Shown: positions 17,805 to 27,093 of the stretch, piece after piece | Position numbering within the stretch: the first letter of the stretch is position 1 | How the letters are laid out: the number at the start of each line of letters is the position of its first letter | NCBI GenBank assembly: GCA_944800085.1 | Contig: CALYLO010000003.1 | Location: 535,753-599,752 of the forward strand | Reading direction: 5' to 3' | Origin: Paenibacillus melissococcoides | GTDB taxonomy: Bacteria > Bacillota > Bacilli > Paenibacillales > Paenibacillaceae | DNA: 64,000 bases | Program-made: the position numbers and the translations under genes | The notes under the pieces: model-generated | Database searches by the model: none | Seen by the model: only the letters and a program-made list of their open reading frames with translations | Told to the model about the DNA's origin: nothing

Positions 17805-17842
17805 GCAAGACCGTATGGAAATTTTCCGTACGGTCTTGTTTG
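17805..17842 (+). terminator. Terminator after the YphF-like gene
   Basis: CAAGACCGTA...TACGGTCTTG stem with a GTTTGC tail. It is nearly symmetric, so it could work on both strands. Confidence 0.85.
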
Positions 17843-17927
17843 CGTTGTCATACTTTTCTATGACTTTCATATAACTGATTTGGAAGGCGTGAGTGCGCCC
17901 GGCGAAGAAAAATGTTGTTATCAGGGG

Positions 17928-17956
17928 GCATATTTGCGATAGGCGCGAAATAAGAT
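17928..17956 (+). promoter_or_regulatory. Candidate sigma-E promoter of spoIVA
   Basis: GCATATT (17928-17934) matches the sigma-E -35. The -10 near 17949-17956 (AATAAGAT) matches 5 of 8. The gap 17843-18139 holds nothing else I can name. SpoIVA in B. subtilis is sigma-E dependent. Confidence 0.4.
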
Positions 17957-18139
17957 GGTACTAGTCCAAAAACATGTACGAGTTGCGTCGCAATGCCCTT
18001 GTACAACGTGAAGTCTCGGCGGAGAACACTGGCGACAACGGCAACAGCTCAATCCTAGCAACGGTGCCAATCGTTTCAGAAGGACGAGAGGCGGACGAAA
18101 GCCTCTTGTCCGTCGGAACATTTTGAGGAGGGGATATCA

Positions 18140-19618
18140 TTGGAAAAAGTGGACATCTTTAAGGACATTGCCGAGCGTACCGGCGGGGATATTTACCTCG
18201 GGGTCGTCGGTGCGGTCCGCACGGGGAAATCGACTTTTATCAAACGCTTCATGGAGACGGTCGTTCTTCCAAATATTACAAATGAATCCGACCGCATTCG
18301 CGCCGTCGACGAACTGCCGCAGAGCGCTGCGGGCAAGACGATTATGACGACGGAGCCAAAGTTCGTGCCGAACAATGCGGTTCAGATTAAGGTGGCGGAA
18401 GGACTGGAAGTGAACGTCCGCCTGGTGGATTGCGTCGGTTACGCCGTGGAAGGCGCAAAAGGCTATGAAGACGAGAACGGGCCGAGGATGATCAATACGC
18501 CTTGGTTCGAGGATCCGATCCCGTTCCAGGAAGCGGCGGAGATCGGCACGCGGAAGGTCATTCAGGAGCATTCCACCCTCGGCGTCGTCGTCACGACCGA
18601 CGGCTCGATTGCCGAGATTCCGCGTTATTCGTATGTCGATTCCGAAGAACGGGTCATCAACGAGCTGAAGGAAGTCGGGAAGCCGTTCGTGCTCGTCATC
18701 AACTCGACGCGTCCGAAGAGTGAAGAAACCATAGCGCTGCGCAACGAATTGCAGGAGAAATACGACATTCCGGTGATGGCTCTCAGCGTCGCGACGATGA
18801 GCGAAGATGACGTGATGGGCGTGCTGCGGGAAGTGCTGTACGAATTCCCGGTTCATGAAGTCAATGTCAATCTGCCGAGCTGGGTCATGGTGCTCCATGA
18901 CAACCATTGGCTGCGCACCAGCTATGAGAGCTCGGTTCGCGATACCGTCAAGGATATCCGCCGTCTGCGCGATGTCGACCGCGTCGTGCAGCAATTCATG
19001 GACTATGAGTTCATCGCCCGCGCCGGACTTAGCGGGATGGATATGGGGCAAGGCGTTGCCGAAATCGACTTGTACGCGCCGGATGAGCTGTATGATCAGA
19101 TTTTGATGGAGGTCGTCGGCGTTGAGATACGGGGCAAGGATCATTTGCTCCAACTGATGCAGGAATTCTCTCATGCGAAGCGGGAATATGACCGGTTCGC
19201 CGATGCGCTGGAGATGGTGAAGACGACGGGGTACGGCATCGCGGCTCCGACCTTAACCGAGATGGCTCTTGACGAGCCGGAGCTTATCCGCCAAGGATCG
19301 CGCTTCGGGGTGCGGTTGAAGGCGACGGCCCCGTCCATTCATATGATCCGGGTCGATGTGGAATCCGAATTCGCGCCGATTATCGGCACGGAGAAGCAGA
19401 GCGAGGAATTGATGCGCTATCTGATGCAGGACTTCGAGAACGATCCGACGAAGATCTGGGAATCCGATATCTTTGGCCGTTCCCTCCACTCCATCGTCAG
19501 GGAAGGCATCCAGGGCAAGATCGCGATGATGCCGGACAATGCCCGCTACAAGCTGCAGGAGACGCTGGGCCGGATCATCAACGAAGGATCGGGCGGCCTG
19601 ATAGCCATCATCCTGTGA
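18140..19618 (+). CDS. spoIVA: Stage IV sporulation protein A (spore coat ATPase)
   Basis: 492 residues, the standard length. It starts at TTG 18140, seven bases after GAGGAGGGG. The N-terminal TRAFAC-type ATPase domain has Walker A GAVRTGKS (residues 24-31), Walker B region VRLVDCVGY and LVINSTRP. The middle and C-terminal domains follow, ending in GGLIAIIL. SpoIVA hydrolyses ATP to polymerise as the coat base on the forespore surface. Confidence 0.96.
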   Translation: MEKVDIFKDIAERTGGDIYLGVVGAVRTGKSTFIKRFMETVVLPNITNESDRIRAVDELPQSAAGKTIMTTEPKFVPNNAVQIKVAEGLEVNVRLVDCVGYAVEGAKGYEDENGPRMINTPWFEDPIPFQEAAEIGTRKVIQEHSTLGVVVTTDGSIAEIPRYSYVDSEERVINELKEVGKPFVLVINSTRPKSEETIALRNELQEKYDIPVMALSVATMSEDDVMGVLREVLYEFPVHEVNVNLPSWVMVLHDNHWLRTSYESSVRDTVKDIRRLRDVDRVVQQFMDYEFIARAGLSGMDMGQGVAEIDLYAPDELYDQILMEVVGVEIRGKDHLLQLMQEFSHAKREYDRFADALEMVKTTGYGIAAPTLTEMALDEPELIRQGSRFGVRLKATAPSIHMIRVDVESEFAPIIGTEKQSEELMRYLMQDFENDPTKIWESDIFGRSLHSIVREGIQGKIAMMPDNARYKLQETLGRIINEGSGGLIAIIL

Positions 19619-19650
19619 CGGAACATTCATACCGGATACGGAGTAGCTCA

Positions 19651-19725
19651 GGCGCTCCTTGTTCTCTCGGGAACAGGGGGCGGATTGGGCTATTTTTGTT
19701 TATTTCGCGGCGCAGCGCCGATTTT
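19651..19725 (+). terminator. Terminator region after spoIVA
   Basis: CGCTCCTTGTTC / GAACAGGGGGCG stem with two G-U pairs, then a T-rich stretch. A second small stem CGGCG-CAG-CGCCG plus ATTTT follows at about 19709-19725. Confidence 0.55.
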
Positions 19726-19731
19726 ACCCCC

Positions 19732-19760
19732 TTGCATTTGCGATAGCGGTATATTACTAT
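19732..19760 (+). promoter_or_regulatory. Candidate promoter for hbs
   Basis: TTGCAT, 17 bases, TACTAT (with an overlapping TATAAA at 19758-19763). Confidence 0.45.
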
Positions 19761-19896
19761 AAATTTGTTCCTCGACCATGAAAGACGGCAGAGCCAAGCT
19801 GTATCTGACGTTTTTAGGGTTGATGATGTATATTTTCATAGGAAACAGTGAAAAAAAGGGATAACAGGACATATTTCATCGGGAGGTGAATTGAGA

Positions 19897-20169
19897 ATGA
19901 ACAAATCCGAATTGATTACCGAGGTTGCAGAGTCCACGGAATTGTCCAAGAAAGACGTGACGAAAGTGGTAGACGCCGTCTTCGAAGCGATTTCCAACGC
20001 ACTGCAGAACGGTGATAAGGTCCAATTGGTAGGCTTCGGCAACTTCGAAGTGCGCGAGCGCTCCGCCCGCAAAGGACGGAACCCGCAAACGGGTGAAGAA
20101 ATCGAAATTCCTGCGAGCAAGATCCCTGCGTTCAAACCGGGTAAAGCACTTAAAGACGGCATCAAATAA
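19897..20169 (+). CDS. hbs: DNA-binding protein HU
   Basis: 90 residues. ATG 19897 lies seven bases after GGGAGGTGA; a TTG at 19891 is too close to that site. It has the HU fold with [23 protein letters not shown] and the DNA-contacting arm ending [17 protein letters not shown]. It bends and compacts DNA. Gene order spoIVA-hbs-mtrB is as in Bacillus, except that folE (mtrA), normally between hbs and mtrB, is absent. Confidence 0.96.
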   Translation: MNKSELITEVAESTELSKKDVTKVVDAVFEAISNALQNGDKVQLVGFGNFEVRERSARKGRNPQTGEEIEIPASKIPAFKPGKALKDGIK

Positions 20170-20215
20170 GTGAACTTACATACTCTAGTGACCATGGGGA
20201 ACGCGAGCTCAGTGA

Positions 20216-20246
20216 AGCCGCGACGGGATTCCGTCGCGGTTTTCTC
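20216..20246 (+). terminator. Terminator after hbs
   Basis: CCGCGACGG / CCGTCGCGG perfect stem with a TTTTCTCTT tail. Confidence 0.88.
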
Positions 20247-20338
20247 TTGTCCGGGAAGACGTATCCATCGAATCGAGACGGGCTATGGGCAAGCGGCGCA
20301 ACCGTGTTATAATAGCGAGAGAAGAGGAGGGAGTTCTG

Positions 20339-20560
20339 TTGGAGAACCAGACCGACTATATCGTGATCAAGGCGAAGGATCAAGGCGTTCAAGTATTCGG
20401 ACTGACACGGGGCCAAGATACCCGCTTCCATCATATCGAGAAGCTGGACAAGAATGAAGTGCTGATTGCGCAGTTCACCGAACATACGTCTGCGGTCAAG
20501 GTGCGCGGCAAGGCCGTCATCCTGACGAAGCACGGCGAGGTGCATACCGATACGGATTAG
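20339..20560 (+). CDS. mtrB: Tryptophan RNA-binding attenuation protein (TRAP)
   Basis: 73 residues from TTG 20339, seven bases after AGGAGGGA. The protein matches TRAP nearly end to end: [20 protein letters not shown], then [20 protein letters not shown], then [13 protein letters not shown]. The family's tryptophan-pocket and RNA-contact residues lie in these segments, including the Lys-Lys-Arg set used for (G/U)AG triplets. As an 11-mer with bound tryptophan, TRAP wraps leader RNA. Its target is readable 11 kb downstream, before trpE. A TATAAT-like sequence overlaps 20306-20313. Confidence 0.93.
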   Translation: MENQTDYIVIKAKDQGVQVFGLTRGQDTRFHHIEKLDKNEVLIAQFTEHTSAVKVRGKAVILTKHGEVHTDTD

Positions 20561-20570
20561 GGCGAGCTGC

Positions 20571-20597
20571 TCCGCCATGCTGCGGGGCGGTTTTTTT
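20571..20597 (+). terminator. Terminator after mtrB
   Basis: CCGCC / GGCGG stem (extendable by weak pairs) followed by a run of at least seven T. Confidence 0.75.
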
Positions 20598-20761
20598 GCG
20601 GCGCCCGGCAAGGCTGCCGCGGCTGATCTGCGTCGGAATTGCAGTCATACCCCGCACACTTTCACTGTATGATGAGGTATGGACATCCTCTTATGGGTCG
20701 AGACTGGAAATAGGGGTTCACAGCGGATGTCTTCACCATGTACAGTAGGGGAGCGGGTATA

Positions 20762-21307
20762 ATGAACCGGGTTCAACGATGGCGGCCGGCTATGCTGACA
20801 GCGATGGCGACCATCCTGCTGACGGCGGGGCTTGGCTGGCTTTCCGCGCACCGCGCGGACGGGAACAAGCCGCAGGAGGCGGCCGCCGTAACGGCATCGC
20901 CGCAGACGGTCTCCGTCACCGATGCGCGGCTGGTCGACTATTTATCGGATATTCCGCTGCAGCTCAGACTGAGCCGGGCCGCATGGAACGGAGACGGGCT
21001 GACGATTGACATGAAGGTCGCCTCCACCATCGCGAGGCCGGATGCGATCTATCATGATATATACGAGATGCTGCAGCACAGCTTCAGCCGAACGGACAAC
21101 GTGAACCGGCTGCTGCTGCGGATCGTCATACAGGACGAGCGCTTGAAGAAAAATTATGTTCTGCTGTCGCTGGACGCGCGCAAGCAGGAAGCGACGCCGG
21201 AACGGATGAAGGCTATCCGCGAGGGCGTTGTCACGCCCGATACGGAGCAGGCGCTTCGCTTTATTTATACGCCGCTTTGGGATCGGACTTTTCCCGGAGA
21301 CAGATAG
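20762..21307 (+). CDS. Hypothetical exported or membrane-anchored protein
   Basis: 181 residues, ATG 20762 after GGGGAGCGGG. One N-terminal hydrophobic segment (about 8-25) is followed by an Ala/Thr/Gln linker and a soluble domain of mixed alpha/beta character (LQLRLSRAAWNGDGLTIDMKV...). No family recognised. It lies between mtrB and hepS, where Bacillus has nothing similar. Confidence 0.65.
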   Translation: MNRVQRWRPAMLTAMATILLTAGLGWLSAHRADGNKPQEAAAVTASPQTVSVTDARLVDYLSDIPLQLRLSRAAWNGDGLTIDMKVASTIARPDAIYHDIYEMLQHSFSRTDNVNRLLLRIVIQDERLKKNYVLLSLDARKQEATPERMKAIREGVVTPDTEQALRFIYTPLWDRTFPGDR

Positions 21308-21431
21308 AAGGCATGTCTGGCCCGATGGGGCAGCAAGAAAATATGCCCGTTCATATGGAACCTATGATATAATGATTTAGATTGCGACATCCCGCCAGGA
21401 TGACTACCCGCTTATTGTCGGAGGACTCATA

Positions 21432-22301
21432 ATGGAAGTAAACCACATTTCGCAATTGGCAAAACGGTACGTAGAACATGACATGATACAGGCGTACACT
21501 GACCTGCCTGCGTTCCCACACACGCGGGTGGAGCTGATGTTCGCCTTTTTAAACCGCAGCAAGAAGGGTGCGGAGCACAGCGAGCTGATTGCGCTGGTGA
21601 CTTCGCTCGTGCAAGTGGGCCTTGACACCCACGACATGATTGAAATGGCGACCAAAGATGAGAGCGATCGCAATCTGCGTTCCCGTCAGCTTAAGGTGCT
21701 GGCGGGCGATTATTTCAGCAGCCGCTTCTATCATCTGCTCGCCCATGCGGGACAGATCGATGCGATCCGTGCGCTGAGCCAGGCGGTCTGCGCCGTCAAT
21801 CAGCTCAAGGTGGCCACGCTCGAGAAGATGAAGCAGTGGGCGATGACGGCGGAGGAATATTTGCGCGCGTGCGTGTCGCTGCGCAAGACGCTGTTCCAGT
21901 CTTTCAACCATCGTATGGCTGCCCAGGACGTAGGTTTATGGGAGCAGCTTCTCGACCAAGTAGCCGAACTGGAAGTGATGAAGCAGGAAGAGGAACGCTC
22001 CGAGCAGTTCCAGCGCTTCGAAGGCAGTTGGTCTTATTGGCATGTATGGCAGCAAGGCACGGAAGAAGAGAGAAGGAAGATGAAGCAGCGCGCCTACGAC
22101 AGCGCGTTCTGGAGCGCGATGATGGCGAAGTATGAAGTGAGACAGCAGTTGGCGTACCAGATTCGGGTCATTCAGGACAAGCTGCAGACCATTACGTCCG
22201 CGATGTCGCTGGACGCCGTAACGACAGGACGGGTCGTCCAATTGCTGAGCCCGCTCGTGCTGCCGTCTTCTCCGGCCAATGCTGCGGCTCAACGCAGTTA
22301 A
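21432..22301 (+). CDS. hepS: Heptaprenyl diphosphate synthase component 1
   Basis: 289 residues, all-helical, without aspartate-rich motifs, as expected for the small non-catalytic partner of HepT. The segment [20 protein letters not shown] fits the HEPPP_synt_1 family. With HepT it makes the C35 tail of menaquinone-7. A TATAAT box at 21368-21373 lies 60 bases upstream. Gene order hepS-menG-...-hepT matches Bacillus, with three extra genes inserted here. Confidence 0.85.
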   Translation: MEVNHISQLAKRYVEHDMIQAYTDLPAFPHTRVELMFAFLNRSKKGAEHSELIALVTSLVQVGLDTHDMIEMATKDESDRNLRSRQLKVLAGDYFSSRFYHLLAHAGQIDAIRALSQAVCAVNQLKVATLEKMKQWAMTAEEYLRACVSLRKTLFQSFNHRMAAQDVGLWEQLLDQVAELEVMKQEEERSEQFQRFEGSWSYWHVWQQGTEEERRKMKQRAYDSAFWSAMMAKYEVRQQLAYQIRVIQDKLQTITSAMSLDAVTTGRVVQLLSPLVLPSSPANAAAQRS

Positions 22302-22339
22302 CATACCGGATTGAGGTGAAGGGCAAGGTGACGCATAAC

Positions 22340-23077
22340 ATGGAGACTCACTCGCCAAAGACGGGGAAGTCCAAGGAAAAATATGTGCATGATGTGTTCG
22401 AGAACATTGCTCATAAATACGATGTCATGAACGATATTATGAGCTTCCGGCGCCATAAAGCGTGGCGGAATTATACGATGCGCCGGATGAATGTTCTGCC
22501 CGGGGAGACCGCGCTCGACTTGTGCTGCGGGACATGCGACTGGACGATCCAGCTCGCGCAGGCAAGCCGCACGGGACAGATGATCGGTCTGGACTTCAGT
22601 CCGAAGATGCTTTCCGTCGGGCAGCGCAAGATAGAAAAATTGGGCTTGCAGGATCAGATCCGGCTTGTCGAGGGCAATGCGATGGATCTCCCGTTCCCGG
22701 ATAACAGCTTCGATTATGTGACGATCGGCTTCGGGCTCCGCAATGTCCCCGACTATGATCAAGTGATTCGGGAGATGCGGAGAGTGGTCAAGCCCGGGGG
22801 GCGGGTCGTCTGCCTGGAGCTGAGCAAGCCGACCTGGCAGCCGTTCAAAGGCCTGTACTATTTTTATTTCGAACGGCTGCTTCCGATGCTGGGGAAATGG
22901 ATTGCCAAGCGCTACGAGCAGTACAAATGGCTGCCGGAATCCTTGGCTGCGTTCCCTGGCAGCCAGGAACTGGCCGACATGTTCCGCGCCGCCGGCCTGG
23001 AGCAGGTGGAAGCGAAGGCGCTGACTGGAGGAATTGCCGCGCTGCACATCGGCACGAAGGGGAATGGACATGTTTAA
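22340..23077 (+). CDS. menG: Demethylmenaquinone methyltransferase
   Basis: 245 residues from ATG 22340, seven bases after AAGGTGA (GTG 22316 is an alternative). SAM-dependent methyltransferase of the UbiE/MenG type: the SAM motif reads [12 protein letters not shown], where most members have G-T-G-D, so the third glycine is Cys here. [20 protein letters not shown] and [16 protein letters not shown] follow. It performs the last methylation of menaquinone. It overlaps the next gene by 8 bases. Confidence 0.93.
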   Translation: METHSPKTGKSKEKYVHDVFENIAHKYDVMNDIMSFRRHKAWRNYTMRRMNVLPGETALDLCCGTCDWTIQLAQASRTGQMIGLDFSPKMLSVGQRKIEKLGLQDQIRLVEGNAMDLPFPDNSFDYVTIGFGLRNVPDYDQVIREMRRVVKPGGRVVCLELSKPTWQPFKGLYYFYFERLLPMLGKWIAKRYEQYKWLPESLAAFPGSQELADMFRAAGLEQVEAKALTGGIAALHIGTKGNGHV

Positions 23078-23942
23078 AAAAGTGCGTATTTTCCTGGAAA
23101 TGATAAAAATCGAACATACATTATTCGCGCTTCCGTTTGCGTTCATGGGCGCCATCCTCGGCTCCATGGTCATGGATAACCGCTTCCCTACGCTGGCCGA
23201 ATGGGGATGGATTCTGATGGCGATGGTCGGAGCGCGAAGCGCGGCGATGGCCTTGAACCGGCTCATTGATGCCGCCATCGACGCCAAAAATCCGCGCACG
23301 GCCAACCGCGCCATTCCGGCCGGCCTGCTCAAGGCGGGAGAAGTGATCATATTCACGGCCGTATCGTTCGGACTGCTGTTCTGGGCAGCCGCCAATTTGC
23401 AGCCGCTGGCTGTTTATTTATTGCCTATTGCGGTCTTTATGCTTGTCTTTTATTCATTCACGAAGCGGTTTACATGGCTGTGCCACTTTATTCTTGGATT
23501 GACGATCGCGCTGGCTCCGCTAGGGGGCTGGGTTGCGGTCACGAATGAGGTGAACTGGACTTCTATTATTTTTTATTTGACGGTGGCTTGCTGGACGACG
23601 GGCTTTGATGTCATTTATGCTTGCCAGGATTACGAATTCGATCGCAGGGAAGGCTTGAAATCGATTCCCGTCCGGTTCGGCATCGCGAAGGCATTGTGGA
23701 TAGCGCGCGGGTTTCACATTGTGACCGCGATTGGCTTCGTGCTTCTGCTGTTCCTCACGCAATTGAGCTGGTGGTATATTATCGGCACGATCATCGCTTC
23801 CGGCTTGCTCATTTATGAGCATATGCTGGTCAAGCCGTATGATCTGAGCCGGACGAACACCGCATTCTTCACGCTGAACGGCATTTTGAGCATTGTCGTA
23901 TTCGCCTTCACTTTGCTGGATTTGGTGGTGCTGGGCCCATGA
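23070..23942 (+). CDS. UbiA-family prenyltransferase (likely MqnP)
   Basis: 290 residues, eight or nine membrane helices. Two aspartate motifs that bind prenyl diphosphate and Mg are clear: [18 protein letters not shown] (about 67-84) and [13 protein letters not shown] (about 183-195). It attaches the heptaprenyl chain to the ring precursor. Because it sits with ubiX and mqnA, it probably acts in the futalosine route rather than as MenA. Start ATG 23070 follows AAGGGG; ATG 23064 is possible. Confidence 0.85.
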   Translation: MFKKVRIFLEMIKIEHTLFALPFAFMGAILGSMVMDNRFPTLAEWGWILMAMVGARSAAMALNRLIDAAIDAKNPRTANRAIPAGLLKAGEVIIFTAVSFGLLFWAAANLQPLAVYLLPIAVFMLVFYSFTKRFTWLCHFILGLTIALAPLGGWVAVTNEVNWTSIIFYLTVACWTTGFDVIYACQDYEFDRREGLKSIPVRFGIAKALWIARGFHIVTAIGFVLLLFLTQLSWWYIIGTIIASGLLIYEHMLVKPYDLSRTNTAFFTLNGILSIVVFAFTLLDLVVLGP

Positions 23943-24568
23943 CAGCGGAGAACAAACGTTATGTCGTAGGCATTACCGGGGCGAGCGGAGCGATCTACGG
24001 CATCCGGCTCGCGGAATGCCTGCTGCAAGCCGGCTGCATCGTGCATTTGCTCGTCTCGGATGCCGGGTGGCGGGTGCTCAAGGAAGAGCTGGGTTGGGAA
24101 GTCACCCGGCGCCAGGAGGCCATCGAGAGGGCGTTCGGTGAACAAGCCGGCCGCATCGTGTACCATCCGATCCAGGATATCGGGGCCAGCATCGCCAGCG
24201 GCTCCTACCGTGTCCAAGGCATGATCATCATGCCTTGTTCCATGGGGACGCTGTCATCCTTGGCTCACGGCTCCTCGGATAACCTGATGGGACGGGCTGC
24301 CGACGTGATGATGAAGGAAGGGCGCCCGCTCATCGTCGTGCCGCGCGAGACGCCGATGCATGCGATCCATCTGGAAAATATGCTCAAGCTCGCTCGTATG
24401 GGCGTGCGCATCGTGCCTGCGATGCCGGCGTTCTATTATCATCCGAAGACGTTGGACGACATCGTGAACTTCCTGGTCGGAAAGGTGCTGGACACGCTCG
24501 ATATCGAGCATCAATTGTTTAGAAGGTGGGGGGAACCTGATGGTACTGCAGCAAGACACGAACAATAA
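23939..24568 (+). CDS. ubiX: Flavin prenyltransferase UbiX
   Basis: 209 residues. It makes prenylated FMN, the cofactor of UbiD-type decarboxylases. Visible are GITGASGAIYGIRLAE (FMN loop), the SIASGSYRVQGMIIMPCSMGTL segment and PRETPMHAIHLENML. ATGA overlap with the UbiA gene. No ubiD is in view, though a UbiD-like decarboxylase is expected in the futalosine pathway. Confidence 0.93.
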   Translation: MTAENKRYVVGITGASGAIYGIRLAECLLQAGCIVHLLVSDAGWRVLKEELGWEVTRRQEAIERAFGEQAGRIVYHPIQDIGASIASGSYRVQGMIIMPCSMGTLSSLAHGSSDNLMGRAADVMMKEGRPLIVVPRETPMHAIHLENMLKLARMGVRIVPAMPAFYYHPKTLDDIVNFLVGKVLDTLDIEHQLFRRWGEPDGTAARHEQ

Positions 24569-25409
24569 CCCGTCCCATATTCGCATCGGCCGCATCGACT
24601 ATACGAACGTATGGCCGATCTTTTATCATTTTCAGCCGAAGAATACCCGGGCTGTATTGGACATGATCCCGGCCGTCCCTGCCGGGCTGAATCAAGCGAT
24701 GCGCGAAGGCCGAATTGATATGGGTCCGATTTCGGCGTTTGCTTACGGCATTTCCTCCGAGCAATATACGCTGTTCCCGAATTTGTCGGTGAGCGCGTAC
24801 GGCCGGGTCAATTCCATTTTTCTCTTTTTGAAAAAGCCGCTGGAGGAAGCGCTCCGGGGCAAGATCGCGTTGACGACAACGTCGGCCACGTCGACCAATC
24901 TGTTCAAAATTATCGCCGCGAAGTTCTACCATGCCCGCCCGGAATACATTCCGATGGATCCGGATCTGGACGCGATGATGGCTGAAGCGGACGGCGCCGT
25001 TCTGATCGGCGATCACGCCATCCGGGCCTCTTGGAATAACCCCGGATATGAAGTGATCGATCTCGGCGAGCTGTGGCGCCAATGGACCGGGCATTGGATG
25101 ACCTTCGCCGTATGGGCGGTCAACCGGGACGTCATCCGCCAGCATGGCGACGATATCAAGATCATTATGGAGGCGTTCGAAGCCAGCAAGCGGAAGAGCC
25201 TGCTCGATCCGCGCCCGCTGGCGCAGGAGGCCGTACGCACGATCGGCGGTACGGTCGACTACTGGATGAATTATTTTACCAATTTGAATTACGATTTCGA
25301 TCGTCCGCAGCAGGAAGGGCTTCAACGCTATTTCCAATACGCGTACGAGTTAGGGCTTATTGATCATGAAGTTCGGCTTGAACTCTGGTCGGAAAATACG
25401 GTTGGTTAG
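24540..25409 (+). CDS. mqnA: Chorismate dehydratase MqnA
   Basis: 289 residues, periplasmic-binding-protein fold. The opening IRIGRIDYTNVWPIFYHF, then MREGRIDMGPISAFAYG and the TSTNLFKIIAAKFY and LIGDHAIRA segments fit MqnA. It dehydrates chorismate to 3-enolpyruvylbenzoate, the first committed step of the futalosine menaquinone pathway. It overlaps ubiX by 29 bases. mqnB, mqnC, mqnD and mqnE are not in the window. Chorismate synthase (aroC) lies 3 kb downstream. Confidence 0.9.
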   Translation: MVLQQDTNNNPSHIRIGRIDYTNVWPIFYHFQPKNTRAVLDMIPAVPAGLNQAMREGRIDMGPISAFAYGISSEQYTLFPNLSVSAYGRVNSIFLFLKKPLEEALRGKIALTTTSATSTNLFKIIAAKFYHARPEYIPMDPDLDAMMAEADGAVLIGDHAIRASWNNPGYEVIDLGELWRQWTGHWMTFAVWAVNRDVIRQHGDDIKIIMEAFEASKRKSLLDPRPLAQEAVRTIGGTVDYWMNYFTNLNYDFDRPQQEGLQRYFQYAYELGLIDHEVRLELWSENTVG

Positions 25410-25417
25410 GTGAAGGC

Positions 25418-26392
25418 ATGAAATTGTGGGACATTTACGCGACAATGAAGCAGGATGTATCGTATATCGAGGAGCAACTGGAACGATCGATCGCAAACGA
25501 TCTCCGGACGCTGAATGACGCTTCGCTGCAGCTGCTCAAGGCAGGGGGCAAGCGCATTCGCCCGGTCTTCGTTCTGTTGGCCGGCAAATTCGGGACCTAT
25601 GATCTGGAGAGACTCAAATACGTAGCCGTCCCTCTGGAACTGATTCATATGGCTTCGCTCGTTCACGACGACGTCATCGACGATGCCGATACGCGGCGGG
25701 GACAGCTCACCGTCAAAGCCAAATGGGACAACCGGGTTGCCATGTATACCGGAGACTATATCTATGGGCAGGCCCTGGTGCTGGCTACCGAGCTGCAGGA
25801 CCCGCAAATTCACCGCATCCTGTCGAAAGCGATGGTTCAAATGTGCATCGGGGAGATGGAGCAGATTCGGGATTTCTTCAATACGTCCCAATCCGAGCGG
25901 CAGTACCTGCTGCGAATCCGCCGCAAGACCGCGCTTCTGATCGCGATCAGCTGCCAATTGGGAGCTATCGCTTCCGGGGCTTCGGCCGCCATCGGGCGCC
26001 AGTTATACCGGTTTGGCTACAATGTCGGGATGGCGTTCCAGATTCGCGACGACGTGCTTGATTTGACCGGCACCGAAGCGCAATTGGGCAAGCCTCCGGG
26101 CAATGACATCCGGCAGGGCAATTTGACGCTGCCTGTCATTTACGCATTGGAGGAGACCGGACGGCGGCAGGCGTTGCTGCGGGACATTGAACGAATCCGG
26201 TGCATGAACGGAAATACGGATGTGTCTTCAATCTTACATATGATACGGGAGAGCTCGGGGATCCGGCGCGCGGAACAGCTCGCTGAACGCTACATCAACA
26301 AAGCGATTCATGCCTTGGAGCAGCTGCCTGATATCCGCGCGCGCAAAAACCTGCGGGATATCGCCTATTTTATTGCCAATCGATCCCATTAA
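25418..26392 (+). CDS. hepT: Heptaprenyl diphosphate synthase component 2
   Basis: 324 residues, the catalytic subunit. It has both Asp-rich motifs of trans-prenyltransferases: HDDVIDDADTRRG (first) and RDDVLDLTG (second), plus GGKRIRP for the diphosphate and QGNLTLPVIYAL. Eight bases separate it from mqnA. Confidence 0.94.
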   Translation: MKLWDIYATMKQDVSYIEEQLERSIANDLRTLNDASLQLLKAGGKRIRPVFVLLAGKFGTYDLERLKYVAVPLELIHMASLVHDDVIDDADTRRGQLTVKAKWDNRVAMYTGDYIYGQALVLATELQDPQIHRILSKAMVQMCIGEMEQIRDFFNTSQSERQYLLRIRRKTALLIAISCQLGAIASGASAAIGRQLYRFGYNVGMAFQIRDDVLDLTGTEAQLGKPPGNDIRQGNLTLPVIYALEETGRRQALLRDIERIRCMNGNTDVSSILHMIRESSGIRRAEQLAERYINKAIHALEQLPDIRARKNLRDIAYFIANRSH

Positions 26393-26484
26393 TCCGGATA
26401 TAAAAAGTCAAGGTGCGAAATGATGAAATATTTGGTATACTTGGTTCGCTGGACTACTTTCACAATATATTGAGGAGTGAACCT

Positions 26485-26928
26485 ATGGAACGCACATTCA
26501 TCATGGTCAAACCTGACGGCGTGCAAAGAGGACTCATCGGGGAAATCGTAAGCCGCTTTGAACGCAAAGGATGGAAGCTTGTATCCGGGAAATTAATGAC
26601 GATTACGCGCGAACAAGCCGAACGCCATTATGCAGAGCATGCAGAAAAGCCGTTTTTTGGCGAATTGGTTGATTTCATTACTTCCGGTCCCGTGTTCGCC
26701 ATGATCTGGGAAGGTGATGAGATTATCAGCTTGTCGCGCTTGATGATTGGCAAGACGAAGGTAGGAGAGGCGCAGCCGGGAACGATTCGCGGCGACTATG
26801 CGTCCCACACCCCGCTCAATCTGGTGCACGGTTCCGATTCGCAAGAAAGCGCTGCCAGAGAAATCGCGAATCTGTTCGCCGACAGCGACATTATCAGCTA
26901 TGATCGGGCGGTAGAGAGCTGGATCTGA
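26485..26928 (+). CDS. ndk: Nucleoside diphosphate kinase
   Basis: 147 residues, ATG after [30 protein letters not shown] opens it; the phosphorylated histidine lies in NLVHGSDS near residue 115. It equalises NTP/dNTP pools. Gene order hepT-ndk-cheR is as in Bacillus. Confidence 0.96.
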   Translation: MERTFIMVKPDGVQRGLIGEIVSRFERKGWKLVSGKLMTITREQAERHYAEHAEKPFFGELVDFITSGPVFAMIWEGDEIISLSRLMIGKTKVGEAQPGTIRGDYASHTPLNLVHGSDSQESAAREIANLFADSDIISYDRAVESWI

Positions 26929-27011
26929 TCATAGCCTGCAATTTGAAGGTACTCCTGCATGACTGGCCTAATTATTATTGAAAGAGCTTACATAAAGCAG
27001 GAAAAACATCG

Positions 27012-27048
27012 GAACACGGCGAATAGGAAACTGTTCAGCCGTGTTCTT
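27012..27048 (+). terminator. Terminator between ndk and cheR
   Basis: GAACACGGC / GCCGTGTTC stem with a weak T-tail. Confidence 0.6.
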
Positions 27049-27093
27049 TGCTGTGTTGAAGAACGGCTCCCATGATGAAGTGGTGGAGAGTGA

